NCBI RefSeq assembly: GCF_023544865.1
Contig: NZ_JAMJFX010000009.1
Location: 62,001 to 126,000 of the forward strand
Source: Phaeovulum molybdatiresistens
GTDB lineage: Bacteria > Pseudomonadota > Alphaproteobacteria > Rhodobacterales > Rhodobacteraceae
Length of the DNA: 64,000 nucleotides
Direction: 5' to 3'
Shown: in pieces, positions 16,498 to 24,535 of the stretch
Position numbering within the stretch: position 1 is the stretch's first letter
How the letters are laid out: each line of letters starts with the position of its first letter
The notes under the pieces: generated by a model
What the model saw: the letters and a program-made list of their open reading frames with translations, nothing else
Told to the model about the DNA's origin: nothing
The model's database searches: none
Translations under genes and position numbers: made by a program

Positions 16498-17671
16498 AAC
16501 CAACACAAAAACAATTTCTTTTTAAAGGCTTGATTGGGATTCCGGACCACGACATCATCGTCATAGTCCATCTTGGGACCGATTGAAAACAACCGGCGAC
16601 GCCCCATGGCGAAGGCTGCAAACCCGGTCCGCTCGACGCCTTCTGTGTCGATTTCGGACGTCTTCGCCGCTGACTGGGCCATCGTCGACATGAATTCATA
16701 TTGTGTCGAACCACACGTGACGAGTTCACCCGCGGTGGCCTGTCCGAATTCCATGCTGAGAGCGACCTGCTTTGCCCTGACGATCGGCAAGACTAGCTTG
16801 GACGACCTATTTCCGGACCCTGCTCCACCGGCCCTCTGGCGATGCGAGGGCCTTGCCATCTTCCCATGCAGGCCAGGTTGCGGCGCATATCTCATCGCGA
16901 GCAAGCTCCTCCATGAGATCGTCAAGAATTGACATCGAAACGAATGCAGGTCCCTTTTTTGCAGGCTGCCAGAAAATTGAAAGACGCCCATTGATCATCT
17001 GGTCATTCGCGGGACCAAGGCCGTGCATGAGGGTACTGCCCGAGCGGTCGCGACCCTCGACTTGGACGGCACGCCAGATATTGGCTACAAACGCGCCCAG
17101 AGAGCCAGTGTTCAGCTTTTTCTTCTGCTTCGTCTCGGCGCTTTGCCAAAACGCGCGACATGGTCATCAAGGCGTTGGGTTTCCTTGGTGTCGGGACCGA
17201 GGAAGGCGTCAGGATCGCGGCAAACGCCTTCTTGCCCTGCACCTGCAGCTGCCTTCCTTCATCCACAGGTCTTCGTCCTCGGGCGGTTGCGGCGAAGGGC
17301 GGCTTTGGGTGATGACGGGCGGGTTTTATCGATGGCCGCATCGTCGGTGATCGTGGTCTGGGTATCCCGGCGACCCAGCAGCGTCTGGACATCCGGCAGT
17401 GCCTTAGTGTCTTCGCGCGGCCCCGGTTTGAACTGCTGTGGGTTCTGTTTCGGAAAAAATGCAGGTTGTCCCCATACCCAGGCAACAGCGCCTGCGGTCG
17501 TATCACTTCAAGATATTTCTGCAGCAGCTCCGACGCCGCGGCGCCAAGATCGATACGCAGATCATTGTCCCGTGGGGTGGCTCGGACAGCAACGTGATTG
17601 CGTTTCGAACCCCTGTCGATCTGCAGGATGATGATTTCGAGCTCCTGGAAGCCCGATGATCGCCGGTGGTG
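16498..17671 (-). pseudogene. decayed gene (or gene pair) with serial frameshifts, beside the CAU tRNA
   Basis: The minus strand carries protein-like text that hops between frames. From about 17671: QIDRGSKRNHVAVRATPRDN, then SELLQKYLEVIRPQALLPGY. Shift near 17455 (an A6 run) into NPQQFKPGPREDTKALPDVQ. Further shifts occur near 17281, 17247, 17210 and 17150, reaching SLGAFVANIWRAVQ and SILDDLMEELARDEICAATW (16880-17100). A last shift near 16835 leads to KQVALSMEFGQATAGELVTC. The first five shifts are all of the same kind, as if single bases were lost; the last is opposite. No stop-free frame spans the region. GC content is lower than in neighbours. The first part vaguely resembles the C-terminal half of a tyrosine recombinase, which would suit a tRNA-side location, but no catalytic motif is seen. 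Function is not recognised. Confidence 0.65.
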
Positions 17672-17822
17672 TCAGCAGAGCGAGAGAACGCGCGGCCAGA
17701 TGGCTGCGTGGCAAGGGAACACGAAAATACGCCAGGCATGTTCGATGTCCCTGCGGAACCCGGGCATTTCCGAACGTGAAGTGCCGCCTATATAGCCCAT
17801 GTGAACAACTGGGGGCCGCGCC

Positions 17823-18506
17823 ATGAAGATCAACGAAGACCTGACAAAACCCGTCATGTTGGATGCCGGGGCGATGGAATGGGTGCCAAGCCCCGCTGCC
17901 GGCGTGGATCGCCGGATGCTCTATCGGGAAGGGGCCGAGGTTGCACGCGCCACATCCATCGTGCGCTATGCCGCGGGCAGTGCCTTTCCCCCGCATGTGC
18001 ATTCCGGGGGCGAGGAGATCCTGGTCCTGTCCGGCACGTTTCAGGATGAACATGGCGACTATCCTGCGGGCAGCTATTTTCGCAACCCGCCCGGCACCGC
18101 ACACAGCCCCGCCGCGGCCGAGGGCTGCGAGATCTTCGTGCGACTTTGGCAATTCCGGCAGGGGGACGGGGCGCAGATCGTGCGGCAGCCGGGCGAGGGG
18201 GACCCATTGCCCCCGCGCCAAGGCGTTGCCGCGTCGCGCCAGCTGTTCGATGATGGGGCCGAGAGGGTCGTGATCGAAAGCTGGGCCGCGGGTGCCGCGG
18301 TGACGGTCCCGAACCGCCGCGGGCTGGAGTTTCTGGTCCTGTCGGGCAGCATGACCGTCGAGGGGCAGGCGACCCTGTCGGCGCAAGGATGGGGGCGTCT
18401 GCCCGCAGGCCAGGATCTGACCGCGACGGCTGGCGCCGAGGGGGCCAAGATCTGGATCAAGGATGCCCCCCTTCAGCACCCCGATGTGCTGACGATGCCG
18501 GTCTGA
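17823..18506 (+). CDS. two-domain cupin protein (ChrR-type)
   Basis: This 227-residue protein has two cupin barrels, about 25-120 and 130-215. The first has the metal-binding pattern HVHSGGEEILVLSG (H58, H60, E64 or E65). The second keeps the fold (LEFLVLSGSMTVEG) but lacks the histidine pair. The pattern resembles the cupin half of ChrR anti-sigma proteins, yet there is no N-terminal zinc anti-sigma domain. It could bind a metal and act as a small-molecule dioxygenase or sensor. It sits 13 bases upstream of an amine oxidase gene on the same strand, so the two probably act together. Confidence 0.8.
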   Translation: MKINEDLTKPVMLDAGAMEWVPSPAAGVDRRMLYREGAEVARATSIVRYAAGSAFPPHVHSGGEEILVLSGTFQDEHGDYPAGSYFRNPPGTAHSPAAAEGCEIFVRLWQFRQGDGAQIVRQPGEGDPLPPRQGVAASRQLFDDGAERVVIESWAAGAAVTVPNRRGLEFLVLSGSMTVEGQATLSAQGWGRLPAGQDLTATAGAEGAKIWIKDAPLQHPDVLTMPV

Positions 18507-18519
18507 TCCGGGGGCGGGA

Positions 18520-19596
18520 ATGACCAGGACAACCGTCGCCATCATCGGCGCAGGCCTTGCCGGCCTGAACGCCGCGCGGCTGCTGCACCGGGCCGGGGTG
18601 GACTTTCAGCTTTTCGAGGCACGCGATCGGGCCGGTGGACGCATCCTGACGGTGGATGCGTCAGGGGTGCCAGCCGAGGATGGCTTTGACCTTGGCCCCT
18701 CCTGGTTCTGGCCGCAGATGCAGCCCGGGATCGGCGATCTGGTGGCCGCGCTTGGTCTGCCCAGCTTTGCCCAGCACAGCACAGGCGATTTTGTCTTTGA
18801 ACGCAGGAGGGGCGAAAGCCCGCACTGCATGCCGGGCATGGCGCAAGAGCCGCCGTCAATGCGCCTTGTCGGCGGGACGGCGGCACTGGTGCGCGCCCTG
18901 TTGCGTGACCTTCCGCAGGCGGCGCTGCAGTTTGGCACGCCGGTCACCGCCCTTCGTCTTGGTCACGCTGGGGTCGAGGTGACGGCGGGCGGGCAGAGGC
19001 TTGAAGCCCGACATGTCATCGTGGCCATGCCGCCGCGCCTGTTGGCGGAAAAGGTCGCGCTGCACCCAGCGCCCCGGCCGCAAGACCTTGCGCGGTGGAA
19101 GGCCACGGCGACCTGGATGGCCCCGCATGCCAAGGTGATGGTCCTTTACGACCGCCCATTCTGGCGCGAGGCGGGTTTTTCGGGCATGGCGCAAAGCCTG
19201 GTCGGCCCGTTGGCCGAAATCCATGATGCGACCACGGCCAGCGGCAAAGCAGCCCTGTTCGGCTTTGCCGCTGTGCCCGCCACACACCGCGCTACAATCG
19301 GCGAGGACGCCCTGACCCGCGCGGTGATCCAGCAAGTCACGCGGCTCTTCGGCCCCGAGGCTGCGGCACCCCGCGCGACCTTGGTCATGGACTGGGCCGC
19401 CGACCCCTGGACGGCCACGGTTGCCGATCGCACACCCACGGGCCACCCCGCGCCTTGGCCGGGGAATTGGGTGACCGGCGACTGGGCGGGGCGCCTGATC
19501 ATGGCGGGCAGTGAAACAAGCCCGGTCGAGCCCGGTTATCTGACAGGGGCGGTGGAGGCGTCAGAGCTGGCTGTCGCCCGGGTTCTGGGTTTGTAG
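18520..19596 (+). CDS. flavin-dependent amine oxidase family protein
   Basis: The 358-residue product begins with the FAD-binding motif IIGAGLAGLNAARLLHRAG (8-26) followed by FEARDRAGGRILTV, the GG motif of the monoamine oxidase family. Near the C-terminus, MAGSETSPVEPGYLTGAVEA is the second FAD contact. Such enzymes oxidise primary or secondary amines (or polyamines) to imines with oxygen. No signal peptide is seen, so it is likely cytoplasmic. At 358 residues it is shorter than typical 430-500 residue members. It forms a pair with the upstream cupin gene. The substrate is unknown. Confidence 0.85.
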   Translation: MTRTTVAIIGAGLAGLNAARLLHRAGVDFQLFEARDRAGGRILTVDASGVPAEDGFDLGPSWFWPQMQPGIGDLVAALGLPSFAQHSTGDFVFERRRGESPHCMPGMAQEPPSMRLVGGTAALVRALLRDLPQAALQFGTPVTALRLGHAGVEVTAGGQRLEARHVIVAMPPRLLAEKVALHPAPRPQDLARWKATATWMAPHAKVMVLYDRPFWREAGFSGMAQSLVGPLAEIHDATTASGKAALFGFAAVPATHRATIGEDALTRAVIQQVTRLFGPEAAAPRATLVMDWAADPWTATVADRTPTGHPAPWPGNWVTGDWAGRLIMAGSETSPVEPGYLTGAVEASELAVARVLGL

Positions 19597-19837
19597 AACT
19601 CTGGCCGGGTTTGCGCATGCACAACCGCGGTCGACTTGGGGTCCTTCGCGAAAGGCGTGACCATTCGACCCGTTGCAGACAGTCGCGTAATCTGGCGGCA
19701 TTTCGATCCCCACCAAGCGAAAAGGCGATCCGCCGGGTCGCTTGGCCGCGTCCGTGAGGACGGTGCTGAAGCAGGCGGAGGTGCTTGTCACCAAGTTGAG
19801 CTGATGATTTCTCGCAGAGACGTTGGGTTCCGCAACT

Positions 19838-20851
19838 TCAGGCCGCCGGGGGCTTTTCGCACAGGTCCGTCAGGACATCGGCCGCAATCTCGAATGAACG
19901 GACCCGGGCTGTGTGGTCGTGGATCATTCCGGTGATCATCAGCTCATCGGGGCGGAAGGTGTCGATCAGCGCAGCAAGCTGGTCGCGCACCGTCGCGGCC
20001 GCGCCGGTGGCGGAACAGGACAGGGCCTGACGCACCTGGGCCAGGATCGGCGCGGGGATGTCGCGATCCAGATCGCGGGTCGGGTGCGGCAGCTTGCCGG
20101 GCTGCCCCGTGCGCAGCCGCGCGAAGGCCAGCATCTGTGACGATCGCAGGAATGCCGCCTCGTCATCGCTGTCGGCGGCACAGACGCCCGCCGCCATCAT
20201 CACATAGGGTCGTTCCAGCCGATCCGAGGGCCGGAAGCTGCGACGATACACCTCCAGCGCCTGGCCCAGCATGGCGGGGGCGAAATGCGAGGCAAAGGCA
20301 TAGGGCAGGCCCAGATAGGCCGCCAGCTGCGCACCATAAAGGCTGGATCCCAGGATCCAGACCGGGACATGGGTGCCGGTTCCCGGGATGGCGCGCACGG
20401 GCGCGGCGGCGGTGCCATTGCCATTGCCGAAATAGCCGATCAGTTCCTGCACATCGTGGGGGAAGCTGTCTTCGGGCGCCATATGGCGGCGCAAGGCGCG
20501 GGCCGTGGCCATGTCGGTGCCGGGCGCGCGCCCCAGCCCCAGATCGATCCGCCCGGGATACAGCGTCGCCAGCGTGCCGAACTGTTCCGCAATGACCAGC
20601 GGCGCGTGATTCGGCAGCATGATGCCGCCTGCGCCGATCCGCATCCTTCGGGTCTGGCTTGCCACATGGCCGATCAGCACGGCGGTGGCGGCACTGGCGA
20701 TGCCCGGCATGTTGTGATGCTCGGCCAGCCAATAGCGGTGATAGCCGAAGCCTTCGGCCGCGCGGGCAAGATCGACGGTCGCCGCCAGCGCATCGGCTGC
20801 GGTGTGCCCCTCGGGGATGGGGGACAGGTCAAGAAGTGAAAAATGCTGCAT
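19838..20851 (-). CDS. luciferase-like flavin-dependent oxidoreductase (LLM class, MsnO8-like)
   Basis: The product is 337 residues with a TIM-barrel luciferase-like fold. Typical patterns are [19 protein letters not shown] at the start, [17 protein letters not shown] [16 protein letters not shown], and [14 protein letters not shown]. Members use FMNH2 supplied by a reductase. The ATG at 20851 has GGAGG closely upstream; a TTG one codon earlier is less likely. The 241 bases between this gene's stop and the convergent amine oxidase gene (19597-19837) hold nothing recognisable. The physiological substrate is unknown. Confidence 0.87.
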   Translation of the reverse strand: MQHFSLLDLSPIPEGHTAADALAATVDLARAAEGFGYHRYWLAEHHNMPGIASAATAVLIGHVASQTRRMRIGAGGIMLPNHAPLVIAEQFGTLATLYPGRIDLGLGRAPGTDMATARALRRHMAPEDSFPHDVQELIGYFGNGNGTAAAPVRAIPGTGTHVPVWILGSSLYGAQLAAYLGLPYAFASHFAPAMLGQALEVYRRSFRPSDRLERPYVMMAAGVCAADSDDEAAFLRSSQMLAFARLRTGQPGKLPHPTRDLDRDIPAPILAQVRQALSCSATGAAATVRDQLAALIDTFRPDELMITGMIHDHTARVRSFEIAADVLTDLCEKPPAA

Positions 20852-21203
20852 CAAACCTCCGTCCGGACCAAGCTAATCATCCTGCGCGCCAAGGCCAAGG
20901 GGATTTGGCCGGTTCGGCCACCGGGTCCTGCGCGAGGCGTCATGCGGGGGCGGGGCGGTTGCCTTTTGCGCAAAGCATCTTAGGATGCGCGCGGTATTGA
21001 CACCAACGTTGACCTTTCCTGGCCGGGCTGGACCATGACCCCCTATTCCAATCTCTCGGCCATCTTTCCCCTGCTTGTCGGCTTCAGGGCAAACAATGTC
21101 TAAGGGTTGCCGGATCGCATGACGCGCTTGGCAACCCGGATCTGACCTGAACCTTTGATTGCCCCCGCCGCCGCGCGTGGGGCGCTGCCTTGCAGGATCT
21201 GAC
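20852..21203. other. 352-base gap between divergent genes, no gene seen
   Basis: This stretch separates the luciferase-like oxidoreductase and the methyltransferase genes. A perfect TTGACA occurs at 20997-21002 on the plus strand, but no good -10 hexamer follows at 16-18 bases. No tRNA, repeat or strong hairpin is visible. It probably holds two divergent promoters. Confidence 0.4.
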
Positions 21204-21902
21204 ATGACTTTCTGGACCACCCTTGCCCGCGCCGGGACGGCGTCGGGGGATGACATTCTTTTGCGCCAGCGCGGTGCGATCTTCGAAATCCGCTATAACG
21301 GGATCGAGCTGATGTCGAACCTTAACCACCAGTCCGAGGATCAGCTGGCCCGGCGCAGCCTGCGCCGGATGGACTTTCGCGCCCGCAAGATCCTGATCGG
21401 GGGGCTGGGGCTTGGCTTCACCCTGCGCGCGGTGCTGGATCTTGCGCCCGCGGATGCACGCGTCACGGTCTGTGAGTTGATCCCCGAGGTCGCCGCCTGG
21501 AACCGTGGCCCGCTGGCGCATCTGGCGGATCACCCGCTGGACGATCCGCGCACCCACCTGCGGATCGAGGATGTGCAGGCGCATCTTGCGCAAAGTCCCG
21601 GGGCCTATGACCTGATCCTGCTGGATACGGACAATGGCCCCGATGTCCTGGTCCGGACCGAAAACACCGGGCTTTACCACGACACCGGCCTTGCGATGGT
21701 GGCCAAGGCGCTGACCCAAGGGGGATTGGCGGTTTTCTGGTCGGCCACCGCCTCGCCCGAATTTGAAGGCCGGCTTTCCGCCCACCCCTGGGCCTGGCTG
21801 CGCGAGGATATTCCGCTGGTGCCCGGGCGGGGCGACGCCACGCATCACATCTATAGCTGCAGCCGGGACGCGGCCCTGTTACACAGGCGCAAGGCCGCCT
21901 GA
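21204..21902 (+). CDS. spermidine-synthase-like SAM-dependent methyltransferase
   Basis: The product has 232 residues. The nucleotide-binding motif ILIGGLGLGFTLRAVLDL (about 67-84) is followed by VTVCELIPEVAAW and by YDLILLDTDNGP (about 140), as in spermidine synthases and related methyltransferases. It is shorter than true spermidine synthases and lacks their obvious N-terminal beta domain, so it may have another aminopropyl or methyl acceptor. The ATG at 21204 has AGGA eight bases upstream; an earlier TTG at 21159 adds residues without similarity. The rsuA-like gene follows after 48 bases. Confidence 0.75.
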   Translation: MTFWTTLARAGTASGDDILLRQRGAIFEIRYNGIELMSNLNHQSEDQLARRSLRRMDFRARKILIGGLGLGFTLRAVLDLAPADARVTVCELIPEVAAWNRGPLAHLADHPLDDPRTHLRIEDVQAHLAQSPGAYDLILLDTDNGPDVLVRTENTGLYHDTGLAMVAKALTQGGLAVFWSATASPEFEGRLSAHPWAWLREDIPLVPGRGDATHHIYSCSRDAALLHRRKAA

Positions 21903-21950
21903 GAGGGGGGCGGGCACGGGCGGTCCGGGCAGTTTTGGGGGCAGGAAGCA

Positions 21951-22685
21951 ATGGTCAAGGTTCCGACATCGCGCGTTGACAAGTTGTTGTCCTCGATGGG
22001 TTATGGCTCGCGCAACGAAATGGCGCGGCTGGCCAGGGCGGGCGGCATCACGCTGGACGCGGCCCCGCTTCGGGATGTCAGCAAACGCATCCCCGTCACG
22101 CCGGATCTGCCCGCCCGCATGAAGATCGACGGCGAAGCGCTCGACCCGCTTGCGGGTCTGGTGATCCTTTTGAACAAGCCCTTGGGGATGACCTGTTCGC
22201 ACAAGGAAGATGGGCCGCTGGTCTATGACCTGCTGCCCGCGCGGTGGCGACGGCGGGAACCGGCGATCTCGACCATCGGTCGTCTGGACAAGCAAACCAC
22301 AGGTCTTCTGTTGCTGACCGATGATGGCGACCTGCTGCACCGGGTCATCAGCCCCAGGCGCCACGTCAAGAAGACCTATCGCGCCAAGCTGGCCCGCCCG
22401 CTTGATGGCACCGAGGGCGCGCTGTTTGCCTCGGGTCAATTGATGCTGGAAGGCGAGGACAAGCCCCTGGCGCCGGCCGAACTGGCGGTCGTCTCGGCAA
22501 CCGAAGCCCTGCTGACCGTGACCGAGGGGCGATATCACCAGGTGCGCCGCATGTTCGCGGCCACCGGCAACCACGTCGAGGACCTGCACCGCGAACGTCT
22601 GGGCGGTTTGACGTTACCGGACGCGATGGCCCCGGGTCAGTGGAAGCTGCTGACGGACGCAGAGATCGCATTGATCTTTGCGTAA
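21951..22685 (+). CDS. rsuA: 16S rRNA pseudouridine synthase, RsuA family
   Basis: This 244-residue protein has an N-terminal S4-like RNA-binding domain (SRVDKLLSSMGYGSRNEM) and a RsuA/RluB/E/F catalytic domain. The catalytic aspartate is D113 in IGRLDKQTTGLLLLT. KPLGMTCSHKED precedes it. It converts a uridine of 16S rRNA (position 516 in E. coli) to pseudouridine. Length and the short S4 region fit RsuA better than RluB. GGAAG lies upstream of the ATG at 21951. Confidence 0.88.
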   Translation: MVKVPTSRVDKLLSSMGYGSRNEMARLARAGGITLDAAPLRDVSKRIPVTPDLPARMKIDGEALDPLAGLVILLNKPLGMTCSHKEDGPLVYDLLPARWRRREPAISTIGRLDKQTTGLLLLTDDGDLLHRVISPRRHVKKTYRAKLARPLDGTEGALFASGQLMLEGEDKPLAPAELAVVSATEALLTVTEGRYHQVRRMFAATGNHVEDLHRERLGGLTLPDAMAPGQWKLLTDAEIALIFA

Positions 22686-22798
22686 CCCCAATTGCCCTGC
22701 GCCCCAAGCGTCGCGGGCCTTCCCCAGCGCTGCAAGGCCGGATGTCGCGGTTCAGGCAGCGTCTGCCACGGGCGGGGCTGGTAGCTGGTGCCGCTGCG

Positions 22799-23773
22799 TC
22801 AGGCCATGCGGCAGGCCACGTCCAGCATGCGGTTGGAAAAACCCCATTCGTTGTCATACCAGCCGAACACGCGCAGCATGCCGGCCTGCGTGACCCGCGT
22901 TTCCGACGTGGCCATGATGATGCTTTCGGGCCGCGCCCGCAGATCGGATGATACCAGCGGCAGATCGGTGGCGCCGATCACCCCGCCAGCCGCGTGGAAG
23001 GCCGCATTGACCGCCGCCACGGTCGCGGGACGTTCGGTCATCACCACCAGATCCACCGCCGAGACGCTGGCCGTGGGCACCCGCACGGCCGATCCCTCGA
23101 TCCGCCCGGCGATCTGCGGCAGGACGCGGTCCAGCAAGCGCTGCGCGCTGGTGGTGGTGGGCACCATCGACAGCGCCGCCGCGCGCGACCGGGCGTAATC
23201 GGCGGCTGGCGCATCCACCGTGGGCTGGCTGCCGGTGTAGCAATGGATCGTGGTCATCGATCCGGTCACGATGCCCCAGTTTTCGTGGATCAGCCGCGCC
23301 AGCGGCGCCAGCGCATTGGTGGTGCAGGACGCGTTGGACACGATGCGCTGATCGGTCAGCGCCGCCTCATTCGCGCCCAGAACCACCGTCAGGTCCGCCG
23401 CCGCCGACGGACCCGAGATCAGCACCCGCCGCGCACCCGCCGCCAGGCCCCGCCCCGCCACCGCCGCACTGTCAGCACGGCCAGTGCATTCCATCACGAC
23501 ATCCACGCCCGACAGGTCCAGCCCCGACAGGTCGCCGCTGCGCGCAAGCGGGATCGCGCGCCCGTTCACAACCAGCGCGCCTGCGTCCAGCGTGGCCGTG
23601 CCGGGGAACGGGCCAAAGACGCTGTCATATTGAAACAGATAGGCGCACATGTCGGGCGCGGCGATGTCGTTGATGCCCGCGATCTCCAGCCCCGGCCAGC
23701 GATCGGGCCGCAGCGCCCAGGCGCGCAGCACCGACCGCCCGATCCGCCCGAACCCGTTGATGAACACCCGCAT
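22799..23773 (-). CDS. gap: glyceraldehyde-3-phosphate dehydrogenase family protein (GAPDH or erythrose-4-phosphate dehydrogenase)
   Basis: The 324-residue product has the NAD-binding motif INGFGRIGRSVLRAW (5-19). The catalytic cysteine is C150 in SNASCTTNALAP and the catalytic histidine H177 in TTIHCYTGSQ. Other parts deviate from typical GAPDH: VPTTTSA replaces the phosphate-binding PTSTGA, and RVPTASVSAVDLVV resembles the Epd branch. It may therefore be a minor GAPDH or an Epd-like enzyme. The ATG at 23773 has GGAGG upstream. The typical kinase partner pgk is not adjacent. Confidence 0.85.
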   Translation of the reverse strand: MRVFINGFGRIGRSVLRAWALRPDRWPGLEIAGINDIAAPDMCAYLFQYDSVFGPFPGTATLDAGALVVNGRAIPLARSGDLSGLDLSGVDVVMECTGRADSAAVAGRGLAAGARRVLISGPSAAADLTVVLGANEAALTDQRIVSNASCTTNALAPLARLIHENWGIVTGSMTTIHCYTGSQPTVDAPAADYARSRAAALSMVPTTTSAQRLLDRVLPQIAGRIEGSAVRVPTASVSAVDLVVMTERPATVAAVNAAFHAAGGVIGATDLPLVSSDLRARPESIIMATSETRVTQAGMLRVFGWYDNEWGFSNRMLDVACRMA

Positions 23774-23860
23774 GATCCGCCTCCGCGCCGTTTCGCGGCG
23801 GAGGCTATGCCCGCCGCGGGCCAAGCTCAAGCGGCCATCGTGCAGGACAGGTGGCGGAAA

Positions 23861-23937
23861 TGGCGACCCCGGAAGGAATCGAACCCTCAACCTGCCGATT
23901 AGAAGTCGGCTGCTCTATCCAGTTGAGCTACGGGGCC
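23861..23937 (-). tRNA. tRNA-Arg(UCU)
   Basis: On the minus strand a 77-base cloverleaf has acceptor stem GGCCCCG pairing with CGGGGTC, an encoded CCA end, D arm GCTCAACTGGATAGAGC, anticodon loop CTTCTAA giving anticodon TCT, and T arm GGTTCGATTCC. It reads AGA codons, which are rare in this GC-rich genome. Confidence 0.95.
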
Positions 23938-23986
23938 ATTCGTGCCCTTTTGGGCCAAGCCCGCGCGTCGCGCAAGGCCCCTGTGG

Positions 23987-24445
23987 TCAGATCGCGCGGG
24001 TCATGAAGACGCTGTTGGGATCGGGGCCATAGCCTTCAAAGGGGCCGCATTCCACGAAACCTGCCTGCGTATAAAGCGCGCGCGCCGCCGCGAAGGACGG
24101 CTGGGCGCCGGTTTCCAGACTAAGGCGCGCGAATCCGGCGGTGCGGGCGTGGGCCATCAGATGGTCCAGCAAGTGCCGCGCCAGCCCCCTGCCCCGCGCC
24201 TCGGACAGGACATGCATCGATTTGATCTCGGCATGGGTCGCATCGATGCGCTTGAAGGCACCCATGCCCAGCGCCACGCCCGCCTCACGCATCACGAAGA
24301 ACCAGATGCCCGGTGCGGCCAGCGCATCGGCGGGCAGCATGTGGATCGATTCGGGCGGGGTGTCGGCATGCATCGCCTGGGTATGACGGGCGTGCAGCAG
24401 GGCCAGATCGGGCTGCACCGGATGTTCCTGCGTGATGGTGATCAT
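23987..24445 (-). CDS. GNAT-family N-acetyltransferase
   Basis: The product has 152 residues and a single GNAT domain. Acetyl-CoA binding motif A is visible as SEARGRGLARHLLDHL (about 85-100), preceded by the beta strands VALGMGAFKRID and EIKSMHVL. The C-terminal GFVECGPFEGYGPDPNSVFM is typical of small putative acetyltransferases. The ATG at 24445 has AAAGGG upstream. The substrate is unknown. It follows tRNA-Arg and precedes the subtilase gene on the same strand. Confidence 0.87.
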   Translation of the reverse strand: MITITQEHPVQPDLALLHARHTQAMHADTPPESIHMLPADALAAPGIWFFVMREAGVALGMGAFKRIDATHAEIKSMHVLSEARGRGLARHLLDHLMAHARTAGFARLSLETGAQPSFAAARALYTQAGFVECGPFEGYGPDPNSVFMTRAI

Positions 24446-24535
24446 GGCTGCACCCTTTCGCCGACCGCATGTCGGCGCGGTTGTGCCAAGATCGGCCGGG
24501 CGCGGCAAGACCTGCCCGGCGCGATCAGTCCCGGT

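Noticed and set aside
16573..16932. 119-codon open frame on the plus strand in the decayed region
   Set aside because: The minus strand carries better protein text in pieces; this frame has no family-like pattern and no good ribosome binding site.
19597..19837. Remnant gene between the amine oxidase and luciferase-like genes
   Set aside because: Short frames exist on both strands, but none has family-like text or a good start.
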